This document shows positions 55,036 through 64,000 of a stretch of 64,000 nucleotides of DNA, piece after piece. The position numbers and the translations under genes are program-made. The stretch's first letter is position 1, and every line of letters starts with the position of its first letter. A model generated the notes under the pieces. It was not told where the DNA came from and made no database searches. It was given only the letters and a program-made list of their open reading frames with translations. Origin of the DNA: Gadus chalcogrammus (taxonomy: Eukaryota > Chordata > Actinopteri > Gadiformes > Gadidae); assembly GCF_026213295.1 (NCBI RefSeq), contig NC_079418.1:2851887-2915886 (forward strand), read 5' to 3'.

Positions 55036-57289
55036 GGGGAAGGCTCCGCCCCTGCTAGTCCTGGCAGGATACGCCAAGTCCGCACGTCATCCTGGATCAG
55101 CGACGGCGCATGCCAAAGATTCACCATGCAAAATATTCCCATGTCGTTATTTAAATAAATCCTGTTCATACTTATCAGTGATCGAGTCTTTATGGGAGAA
55201 ATGTTAAGCTTGCTGGTAGTTCGACCATGAGGACTCAAATCACGCGCGACTGGCCGCCAATCACCAGCTACCAATCACCTGCCTACACCTGCTCTATAAA
55301 GAGTAGTCTAACATATGTCTTTGCTGCTCAGGTCTTCGTTCAACGCACCTCCATCCACCCCACCACCACCAGGTCGGCCCCAGTCTACTTGTCCAGGGGA
55401 AGGCTCCGCCCCTGCTAGTCCTGGCAGGATACGCCGAGTCCGCACGTCATCCTGGATCAGTGACGGGGCTCATGCCAAAGATTCACCATGCAAAATATTC
55501 TCATGTCGTTATTTAAATAAATCCTGTTCATACTTATCAGTGATCGAGTCTTTATGGGAGAACTGAAATCCTCGCTGCTGAGAAGAATCCAACAACCTCC
55601 AGCCCCTTGACAAATGAAGACGATACAGACATAGACACCAATGTGGACTTATTTGACCCACCTCAGGCTTCGGGATCAACTAAGTATTTACAAAACGCAA
55701 TAAATAAAAGTAGAATTAGGGCCCTATTGTTTCCACGATCACAGAATCGTGGACGTAATCGTGGAATTGAGCAATAAAAACGCAATCTACTTTTTAACAC
55801 GGAATATCACGGAAAATGACAATTTGACTGAAATGCTGTTATCGTGAGGAAGAGGAATGTAAACCCAGGGGGAATTTTCACAATAATCCGCCTTCGCTTG
55901 TAAGAAAATGTAAGAAACACGACACTACACTCCAGGTGAGTCATACTACATACATTGTTGACATTTTCAGTTATGCAGGACCTCTGCCAAGGGGAAAGTG
56001 AAGAGGAGAGTGTCCTGATTGATCAGCCCAGATCCAGTGTTGGCATGCAACAGGAAGTGATGGATGCTCTGAAAGGTATTCATACAAAGAAGAATTGCTT
56101 TTTTTGTTTTTTATGTCAGTAATTGTATCGATAGGAGCCTTGTTCACCGCGGGATAGGGGGAAACGTTTTCACGATTCCCTCACATGTCTTGTACATGTG
56201 AAGTGTTGACAATAAAGCTGACTTTGACTTTGACTTATCTCTCATATATCTGTGACTTGTGTTTTTTTTTTCTCCTTAATGCAGAAATACCAGCCTTAGT
56301 CAAGTGTGTCAGAGATCTTATTACAACCATGAAGAGAATGCCACCTGTCATGGACACTGACAGTACAAGTTCTGGTTCTTCCAGTCCAGCTCCAGAAATG
56401 GTATGTTTTGCATTTATACACGTTTTGTAAATACTGCCTTTTTATTACAGGAAACATTTCATCCAAAATTGTTGTAAACTACTTGACTGTTAGCAGTTTT
56501 GTCTCTGTAGTCTCGACCCACATTTTGCACGTACTGTATTTGATAGAAACTGTTTTTTCCATTTCAGCATGCAGTTGTTCAGAAATGATGCCTTAATTCA
56601 TTGAAGACCACTTGCAGAAATTACAACTTAACTAATATTTGGCATTCAATAGTTCGGCTTTGTCTTTTAAGAAATGCATTCCAGCAACGTATTCCTAATA
56701 CCATTTCTAATAATTGACTAACTCTATTTCCTGGACACAGATTTCCCTGGGCAACACGGGGTGCAGGTCAGCAAAACCCGTTTCAAAAGACTAAACCGAA
56801 CAAGAATGTCCCTGTTTACACAGGTCTTAGCTGTGCTCATCTTTGGGCGGGATGTTTTGGCATCCTCGACTCTCACAGGAAAACCAGGGCTTACTGGAAC
56901 AGCGAAAGAGCAGCTAAATCCGGAAAAGCTGAGTGCCCTTGATGGTAAGTATTGGATTTTTCCTTATTATAATTTTGTTTTTATGCCTCTACCCTTGCCT
57001 TGGCCATAGCCAGCAGCAACATGTTTCAGATTGCCCTCATGTATGTATGCCCCCTTCTTGCTAATGTGATAACTCTGGACCAGCATGATTTGTAACACCA
57101 TTTTATTTGTCCTTTTCTATTTTACAGATATAGTTATTGCTGAATTTCCAGGAACAAATGTGTCTGATGTGAGGGCAGTGATTCGGAGAAAATGTAACAA
57201 TGAGAATTTTGTGAGCAAAAAGAAACAGTAATCAGTAAATCAGTAACTGTTTGTAATCGTTTTTGTTTGTTTGTTCTTTGGTGGACATA

Positions 57290-58940
57290 CATTTTGAACC
57301 CCTTCAGACCCTGTGTCCATTACAATGGACGTCACATGACGGGGGCTTTTTTTTTACTTTTTGCAACGTTTAACACCACTTGAACCCTTAAGTCCATATA
57401 AGTGGACGTTTAACAACCAATCAAACGGCAGTATAGCTTTGCTTGTTGACGTATGAAAAAAATCCACCACATGGAAGAGAGGCATGGCAGGGCTTCACCC
57501 CACACGTCGAAGTAAGGACCATTTTCAACAGTTATATTCATAGATATTTTATAGAAGATTTCATAGTTTTGATACAATATTGAAAGATGGAATGTATAAA
57601 TAGAAGTGTAATATCATATGTTTCAGTGTTAGTTTTTACACAGGATTTGTTCAAATATCGCTGTCCATTAGAATGGACATTGGGTCAGAAACCATGTTAT
57701 TGAACTCAATTTACCAGTATTGATGAATGACCTTATTACTATAAAAACAGTACAACAGAATAAGAGAATGAGTTGATAATCAGTTGAAAATATTCCATAT
57801 GCAGAATATACAGCCCTTGAAGTCCTTGAACTGATCGACAATGGAAATATCTCTGATATTTAAATTTTTGGAAGCGATGAAGATGGAGATGCTAATAGAT
57901 TTTCAAGAGTTGGTGAGTGTAGAAAGTCAAGAATATCATATTAAAAAATAGTCATGTTTTAGTATAAACATCACATAATATCACATATAAGATTTTAAAT
58001 AAATAAATAAATATATAAATAAATACAAATGTTTAGGGCCCTTACATACTCAGGAACAGTATGGTGATGTTTTGCTAATGATTTCAGGGGAAGACAGGGA
58101 TGAGGCAGAGGTACCATTGGTAGGGGAAGAAGTTGAGATTGAGGCAGTGGAAGGTCAGGATGAGGAAGACAGAGAGAATTATGAGCTTGAGGAGGCAGAT
58201 AGAAACCTGTTACTTGAGGATGGCCCTTTTGCAAACATCACAAAGAAGAGTGATATTGAGTGGCGTCGCACCCCCTTTACCCCAGTAAACACGACATGGG
58301 AATTACTGCTCCTGAACCCCCTGAGCCACTAACACCATATGGCTACTTCAAGCAGTATGTTCCCAGTGAGATGTTCCAGCTGATGACAACAATGACTAAC
58401 ATCTATGCAGAACAAAATGCCGTCAGGGGGTATAAACATGCATCAATTTCTAAGATTGAAGCCCTTGTTGGTCTACATTTGGCAACTGGGGCATTGGGTT
58501 TGCCAAGAGTGCGAATGTACTGGTCTTCCAGTATCAATATCGGCCTTTTCCGGGATACTCTGTCTCGTAACCGATTTTTCCAGCTTCGCTCCAACCTGCA
58601 TGTGGTAAACAACAATGAGAGGCCTTCTGAAAACACTGTTGTGTTCTACAAGGTCAGACCACTCTATGATTCCATAAGGAAACGCTGTCTAGAGCTGCAA
58701 ATGGAAGAACAACTCGCAATTGACGAGCAGATTGTGCCTTTCAGGGGGAAACTTTCTGTGCTTCAGTATATCAAAGGGAAGCAAGAACCATGGGGAGTCA
58801 AGATATATTTCCTCTGCGGCAAAAGTGGCCTTGCTTATGACTTCCTCATCTATCAAGGTGCCACAACAGAGCTCTCTGAGCAGAGCAAGAAGGTTTTAGG
58901 ACATGGAGCCTGATGAGAATTGGATTATTTCAAAATGTGC
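57290..58940 (+). mobile_element. piggyBac-like transposon, truncated
   Basis: It begins near cccttcagaccctgtgtcc, with three related palindromic boxes: gtccatt-N2-aatggac at 57315-57330 and 57663-57678, and gtcca-N6-tggac at 57392-57407. It carries the first half of a transposase and ends abruptly near 58940 without a right terminus. Confidence 0.75.
57803..58913 (+). pseudogene. piggyBac transposase (DDE_Tnp_1_7), truncated
   Basis: The N-terminal exon reads ALEVLELIDNGNISDI then TAA (57861), then IFGSDEDGDA to a donor (gtgagtg) near 57913. The second exon (about 58088) is strongly acidic. After a frameshift near 58290, the frame continues from 58260-58913 with PPEPLTPYGYFKQYVPSEMF, IEALVGLHLATGALGLPRVR and LAIDEQIVPFRGK (first catalytic Asp). 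It ends after KKVLGHGA. The remaining catalytic Asp residues and the C-terminal cysteine-rich finger are absent. Confidence 0.85.
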
Positions 58941-58984
58941 TTGGAAGTAGGTAACGACATTTAACAATGTGTATATATTTTTGA

Positions 58985-59113
58985 ATTTCGTTGGTTAAAC
59001 CGCCAACCGCCCGAATTTAATTAAAATATTATTTTTTGTCACCCGCCCGATCCGCGGTTTAAACGCGGAGTCCGCGGTTGCAACCGCCAACCGCGCATCT
59101 CTAGTGTCTATAC

Positions 59114-59152
<39 letters not shown>
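58985..59152. mobile_element. Solo hAT-type terminus and (TA)n microsatellite
   Basis: 58990-59104 contains repeated aaccgccaacc and gtccgcggttg words and ends cgcatctctag, as in a fish hAT family with a tagagatgcgcgg terminus. The other end is missing. (TA)n follows at 59115-59151. Confidence 0.6.
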
Positions 59153-59154
<2 letters not shown>

Positions 59155-59353
59155 CTCTGTTGAATATATTGTAAGACTTTTTTTTCATACATGCCTGTAT
59201 GAGGAAGAAGTAATAAAAAAAAATAAAAAAAGAACAGTAAAACCTGGAGTGTTTCCAAGAGGGCCTGCGTGTAAGTATTTGCAATAGTAGCTATGGTTGA
59301 AAAACAAAGTTGTTAATTCTGTTTGCCAACTGTTTCTTTTTCTTGTTTTGCAG

Positions 59354-60075
59354 TCCCTTCACCACCTATCATCACACCTGTCAGGGTCGATGATGAAGGC
59401 ATGGCTGGTGTATCAGCTGCTGGAATCCAACCACATAATAGTAATAGTTTGTTAGTTGGTCAAACTAGTTTGTTGGCAATTATTCAGAGCTAGGCTACCT
59501 AGCCTACATCACTTATTGTTCTTTGCATTTGCTCTGCAGTTACTCCATGTGAATCCTCCACCATCGGGGGAGAAACCTATGAGGCCTTTCAAGGTACCTT
59601 AATACAGACACATAGCTACACTATATAAACCTATTTGTACCTGTTCCCAGTTTAGCCCTGCATTTACATTTTCAATGACTTGATTATTGAAATAATTTGG
59701 TTTTAGGGAACCATCAAGATGGAACGGATACAGTCTCCAAAGGTATCTTTGAAAAAGTCATCCCTTCCCATTGATTATTACAACGACTGAGGAAGCATTT
59801 AATGAATCTCGATTGTAATGTTAATTATTATGCTTGTTTCCACAGAGATTTTCAGTTTCCTGGAGGGTATGGAGAGGAGGATTATGCTGAAGTTGGAAAG
59901 GATGCACGAGGACCTAAGAAATGGCAATGGTAGAGTCATGGAGGCTGTGGAGTCCAGGCCAGGAAGGACATCTGAGGCAGCTGAAGAGGACATGTTAGAG
60001 GGTCCATGTCAAAACCTCGCAGACTTGGAGGACCTCTGCAAAAAGATTGCAGACCGCTCTTTTAAAAAGAAAATG
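59354..60075 (+). CDS. Partial gene: DUF4806-like protein exons
   Basis: Four or five phase-linked exons: 59354-59440 (PSPPIITPVRVDDEG), 59540-59593 (ITPCESSTIGGETYEAFQ), 59707-59742 (NHQDGTDTVSK) and 59846-60075. The last has EIFSFLEGMERRIMLKLERM, a coiled-coil-like helix, then QNLADLEDLCKKIADRSFKK, resembling the start of DUF4806. All junctions are AG/GT and phases agree. No start or terminal exon is visible. The upstream part may lie beyond the piggyBac insertion or be lost. It could be a host gene or a transposon-borne protein. Confidence 0.6.
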
Positions 60076-60950
60076 GTATGTCCTGGAATATTAGAAATTA
60101 GACCAAGAAACCAATAGACCTATAGACTAAGTTTATTTTTCTCTTTATATTGCTGGGATTGCTGGGGTGTGCATGCTCATTTCTCCAAGCCTGCGGCAAG
60201 CCCACTGCTCGTATGCACATGAACGGCTCTGGTCCAAAATTGTTAAAAGACTAAATGAAACTGAAAAAAAAAAGGCAAAGTAGGTATCAAACAACCAAAC
60301 AACATTTACATCGGGTGGGAAGCAGGCGGAGGTTGATGGGTGAGATGCAGGGGTGAGGATGGGGCTGGCATTCTGGGACCATGGTGCGGACCAAAGTGGT
60401 CTGGAAAAGATTTAAAATAAAAAAAATAAAAAACGGTCATTGTTTGTGCATTTGTGTTGCAATGGCCCACATGAGCACATAAATGTAATTTGCCTCTTTT
60501 TACTAAAAAAAGTTACGGGTTTCTTGAATCAAAAAGTTTCCTTTAGAAAACAATGACTGACTTAACACAGGTGTACACTTTTTGTCATTGAGCCTGGTAT
60601 GTGATATTTGTGCACTTAAAAAACATAATTCACCTTTGTCACAGAGGTTTTTAAATGTTCATGACGAACTCCACAATCGATATTGCAGGGGTGAGGATGA
60701 GGGATCTTTCTCACTGTGTCTGGAAAAGACAAAAAAAAAATTTTTAGCTTTCTTCAAAATTCAGTACTTAGAAATTATGAAATTATAGCGCATTGATTAC
60801 AACCGTTAATTCAAAATTCTTATAATTCCAAACCAGGACGTTGACAATAACTATTTTTTGTTGCAGAGGAACAATTGCGAAATAAACCATTTTTAATCAA
60901 TAACTTCGTATTGAAATGTTAATTTGTTGACTGTAGAATTGTTTAAAAAA
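60076..60950. other. Interval without recognised gene
   Basis: The expected next exon of the DUF4806-like gene is not evident. Two copies of a ggggtgaggatg word occur (60350 and 60690). Otherwise AT-rich with poly-A runs. Confidence 0.45.
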
Positions 60951-60960
60951 AAGCAATATA

Positions 60961-61400
60961 CGCTATACTGTTGGCAGCTAGTAAGAAATGTGTCACGAGG
61001 AAATGGTTAAAAGTGGACCCTCCCACCATTGATGAATGGATCGAAATTGTGTATGAGATTTATGTTATGGAAAAGATCTCTTATTCCCTCAAGGTCAAGA
61101 AAGACATTTTTTATAAGACCTGGTCCAAATGGACTGAGTATGTGAAACCAGTTAGATCTGATTTTATTTGAATATACTTGTGTTTTGTGTGATCCTCCTT
61201 TTTTCTTTTTTTTTTTTCTGAAGTGAAGTGCGCTCCCCGGTTGTGTTCCTTTATCTCTGTTATTGTTCCTACAGGGAGTAGTTTAGGTCCATAAAACAAA
61301 ACCCCAGAAAGGCAGTATTTGACAGACTAAAGCTGTATCTAATGTATGTGATGGAAATGTGCCTTTCTAAATAAAAAGAGAATTAAAAAAAAAAAAAAAA
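60961..61400 (+). mobile_element. 5'-truncated L1 (Tx1/Swimmer-like) 3' end
   Basis: 440 bp ending in poly-A at 61385-61400. It is flanked by the direct repeat aagcaatata (60951-60960 and 61401-61410, longer if the A run is counted). The frame 60971-61171 encodes the C-terminal end of an L1 ORF2: ASKKCVTRKWLKVDPPTIDE, then YVMEKISYSLK, then WTEYVKPVRSDFI*. Severe 5' truncation is normal for L1 copies. Confidence 0.85.
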
Positions 61401-61532
61401 AAGCAATATAACACTCGTGGGAGTGGGGTAGGTTAGGATAATTCCACGTGTGTTGTTGCCTATACGCAACTCGGCCTCCGAACACCACCCGTGGGATTAT
61501 CCCTTATCTACCCCACTCGTGCTATATTGCTT
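61401..61532. repeat. Foldback element
   Basis: gcaatataacactcgtggga...gtggggtag at the left mirrors ctaccccactcgtgctatattgc at the right. Inside, ttaggataatt...ccgtgggattatcccttat is also partly mirrored. The L1 fragment is inserted exactly at its left edge. Confidence 0.8.
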
Positions 61533-62370
61533 AAGTATGCATAAATAACATTAACATAAAGGCTTAATATATACATATCTCTGACACACAGCAAATGGGT
61601 AATAAAAGGAAATAGTGGTGATTACTATGTGACTATACTGCCATCTACATCGTCATTTAAATCAGTTTTGGTAATCTCTAATTATAATTTAACTGCCATT
61701 AACGTGTGTCAGTTCAACTAAACTTCGTTTAGAGTAGCCAGACATACATCTCCATATATTAACTAACACTTACATATTAGCTGCTAACTAAACTAACGTC
61801 ATTAAAGTACGGAATTATCGCGTACATTATATAATAGGAAGAAAACAGACTTACGGTTCGCAGTGACGCAAAAACATGTCTAAGAATAATATGTTACAGG
61901 ACTAACTTCTACTAATTAAACTGTCAGTAACAAGCAAACTAAAACCGTGCAGACTCCTCTGGTTTTTTGCCGCGAACTGACCGGATCACAAGATGCTGCT
62001 GAGCAACGGATCTCTGCCCATGCGCAATCTGTTACGGTCTCTGCATGGCCTTTCTAAAAATTACTGTTCGACATTTATCATGTCCCCAAAATCTAAACTA
62101 TACTTTCTTGTACTTGAGATTGATTACATTAGGTTCACAAAGTAATGAGACATCTGTGCACTTAAAAAAAAAAATCACCTTTCTTCTCGTTCACCTCATC
62201 TGAATAACTGTGGAATTGCGCTAAATAGGATGACTTGTTTGTTGAATGGACGGAATGAGACGTTCACAGTCTGAAGTATATTTTCACATTTATTTCACAT
62301 CTCACTAGCTCTATTGGCCTACAATTTGGTTGGCATCGATTGTATTAACATTTTGTATTGTTTTGCATTC
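61533..62370. other. Interval without recognised gene
   Basis: AT-rich sequence with no exon, RNA gene or element terminus that I can support. Confidence 0.45.
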
Positions 62371-62371
62371 A

Positions 62372-62505
62372 CAGGATTGCATTCACACGTGTCATATTTC
62401 AGCTAGCTAGCACACGATTTATTGCATTCACACGTGTCATATTTCAGCTAGCTAGCATACGATTTATTTGCATTCACACGTGTCATATTTCAGCTAGCAA
62501 GCTCT
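62372..62505 (+). repeat. Three tandem copies, ~45-bp unit
   Basis: The unit is ttgcattcacacgtgtcata followed by tttcagctagctagcacacgattta. Copies begin near 62376, 62422 and 62469. Confidence 0.9.
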
Positions 62506-62876
62506 ATTGACCTACAAACGGTTTGAGATCAATTGTTATAAGAAAATAAATAATAAGGCCACTTACCCTTTGTTGAATCCAAGTGAGGAAATTATCACCT
62601 TTTTTGAGGGCGAGGCAGCGACAAATCCATGTGTGACTGGCTGTGTGACTGGCTGGTCACAAACTGCCACGACGTTATCTGGTTATCAAGGTTATCGTCG
62701 CTATTAACGTGCGCACGCACCAGTCGACCTACGTTGTTACGATGGCGTCACACGGTTGAAGAGTACCGCTTGTTGATTCGTCTGAGATTTTGTACAATAT
62801 TTTTAACGAATATATGATAAAATGATAGCAGATCAGATCAGGCAAACTCTTCATAATAATGTTCTTGAAGCCTTAA

Positions 62877-62926
62877 TGTTCGCATTTGCTCTGCAGTTAC
62901 TCCATGTGAATCCTCCATTATCGGAT
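62877..62926 (+). pseudogene. Duplicate of DUF4806-like exon 59540-59593
   Basis: tttgctctgcagttactcca followed by tgtgaatcctcc repeats the acceptor and first 30 bases of the exon at 59540. It then diverges without the donor. It shows a local duplication of this gene family. Confidence 0.75.
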
Positions 62927-63002
62927 GTTTTTATGTTAATATACTAATGCATTACATTATAATCCTCACTAGTAAAAGCAGGTAAAATTGCTCTGTTGTC
63001 CA

Positions 63003-63240
63003 ACTGTAGCTAATTGTTGCAGGTATTGATTCCGGACGACCTGGTGGAGGACGAGGAGGAGGAGGAGGAGGGGGAGGACGAAGTGGAGGAATACACTCTC
63101 AAAAATGATGTGTTAAATAATTACAAATTTTTTGTGTTATCACAATTTTAACACAATTTGAGTTATTTTGTGTTGTTAATGTGTTATATTACTGGAATAT
63201 ACTGCCCAACACAAAATGTGTTAAATTATTGGCCAATCCC
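63003..63240. other. Acidic-run possible exon and small AT-rich repeat
   Basis: attgttgcag is followed by an open stretch of gaggaggag codons (63024-63096), which could be the start of an exon or a simple repeat. 63097-63225 contains mirrored gtgttaaa/tttaacac words (aaaaatgatgtgttaaata ... acacaaaatgtgttaaa), as in fish MITEs. Confidence 0.4.
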
Positions 63241-64000
63241 TGGTGTCCTGGATGAGCCGTTACCCTGAGAAGAGAAGTTATTTTTCTCAGCACTTCATTT
63301 TATCTTGGCGCGCACTTGAAGAAGTTGGAAGGTGGCACTGGCACACAGTGGATGTAAATGTCTGAATAAAAGGTAAGGTAGACCCATGTCTTCAGACGTA
63401 TTTGTTATGTTTATTTTAAAGACTGTTGCAACTTGCAATATTGTAAAGGTTAAACGATAATAAACTAAAATAAAGTCCAGCATCGATTGTTAGCCAAGTA
63501 GCTCTAGCAGCTAGGTTATTGATAAGCAATCGTTATGCTAGACTAGTCCATGTTAAGTCAACCCTGACCTTACATTAACACACTTTGAAAAACACTGCCA
63601 TACATGTAGAAACTAAAATATTCTAACGTTACGTCAACTCGTATTACTATGTGGGTAAATCCGCATTTTGGGTAAAGTTTTAGCTATGGACAGCTAACGT
63701 TAGCAAGCTGACCACATTGGTATGTATTTTAAGATAGCTAATTCAGCTAGCGAATTCGGTGGAAAGCAGCTAGAATGCTAACGCTAGACGCTATGATTGC
63801 TAACATTACAGGCGGGAAACGTTGCTTTGTTCGTGGGAACTGGTATGACCTTGTAACAAGGTATGAAATGCTAGGGCTCAGGATGTCAAAACTACAAACT
63901 ACTATCTACGTTACACATTACGATAAGTTACAACAATATCTAACGTAGTAACTACTATAAATCATGATAACCACCGTTATTGATTTAATTCACTTAACGT
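63241..64000. other. Interval without recognised gene
   Basis: Contains repeated gctaacgttagc-type words (63700-63800) and AT-rich sequence. No gene can be supported up to the window end. Confidence 0.45.

Larger units (their letters stand above)
49661..55561 (+). mobile_element. DIRS-order retrotransposon with split direct repeats
   Basis: Arrangement A1 (49661-49981) - ORFs - B1 (55036-55200) - A2 (55204-55347) - B2 (55397-55561). A1 and A2 share ttaagcttgctggtagtt onward. B1 and B2 share ggggaaggctccgcccctgc onward and end tttatgggaga. This split-repeat order is that of Ngaro/PAT-type YR elements, not of inverted-repeat DIRS1. Encoded are gag, RT-RNase H (palm deleted) and a tyrosine recombinase. 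No target duplication is seen at the junctions, as expected for YR integration. It interrupts exon 4 of the BEN gene. Confidence 0.88.
45889..57231 (+). pseudogene. BEN-domain protein gene, split by a DIRS element
   Basis: Exons: 45889-46099 (MAQFKFGMFYFKDNTIHVE...), 46971-47095, 48535-48618, 49613-49660 plus 55562-55679 (split), 55971-56075, 56285-56400, 56741-56944 and 57128-57231 (stop). Phases agree throughout apart from the lesions. The last two exons encode a BEN domain (MSLFTQVLAVLIFGRDVLAS, KEQLNPEKLSAL, DVRAVIRRKC), a DNA-binding fold of chromatin and viral factors. Lesions are the 5.9-kb DIRS insertion in exon 4, donor GT changed to CT at 55680-55681 in an otherwise perfect taagtat context, and a 2-base slip (aacac) near 56758 that shifts the BEN frame. 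Acidic Ser/Thr-rich middle exons are unrecognised. Confidence 0.75.

Overview
The window looks like teleost fish nuclear DNA. It is AT-rich with long introns and many microsatellites. It carries an NLR immune gene of the fish-specific FISNA-NACHT-LRR-B30.2 architecture and a dense set of fish-type transposons: L2-like and Rex1-like LINEs, an L1 tail, hAT, PIF/Harbinger, piggyBac, a tnp2/CACTA-type transposase and a DIRS-order tyrosine-recombinase retroelement. Introns, GT/AG splice sites and the absence of operon structure rule out a prokaryote. I cannot name the species.

Layout. 1-14000: an upstream NLR-flank duplicate, two minisatellites, a recently degenerated L2-like LINE (2460-6330), mixed hAT and foldback debris, and a complete-looking Harbinger element (10289-12654, TSD TTA). 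14258-35542: one multi-exon NLR gene whose reading frame I could follow across all exons, exon phases included. Its largest intron (21597-31611) holds about 10 kb of nested transposons: a hAT with another TIR element inside it, a hAT MITE with a foldback inside it, and a LINE interrupted by a second LINE in the opposite orientation. A deleted hAT (32485-34041) sits directly after an LRR splice donor. 35543-39376: microsatellites, a 48-bp minisatellite, and an AT-rich block with nested palindromes.

39377-57231 is the most unusual part. A minus-strand CACTA (tnp2) transposase gene and a plus-strand BEN-domain gene start 236 bp apart, head to head, across a CpG-rich candidate bidirectional promoter. 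I could chain five phase-0 exons for the transposase and eight exons for the BEN gene. Both are damaged. The BEN gene is split by a 5.9-kb DIRS-order element (49661-55561) with split direct repeats (A1-ORFs-B1-A2-B2). That element has lost its RT palm, and its 3' region carries an array of about 14 hairpins with compensatory base changes.

57290-64000: a truncated piggyBac, a chain of phase-consistent exons of a DUF4806-like gene with one exon duplicated 3.3 kb downstream, an L1 3' end inserted at the edge of a foldback element, and small repeats.

Functionally, the NLR gene is the only gene here that still looks able to encode a full protein. It would be a cytosolic NTPase sensor with leucine-rich repeats and a PRY-SPRY recognition domain. 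Nearly everything else is mobile DNA or its decay products. The CACTA/BEN pair and the hairpin array are the best candidates for something not yet described.
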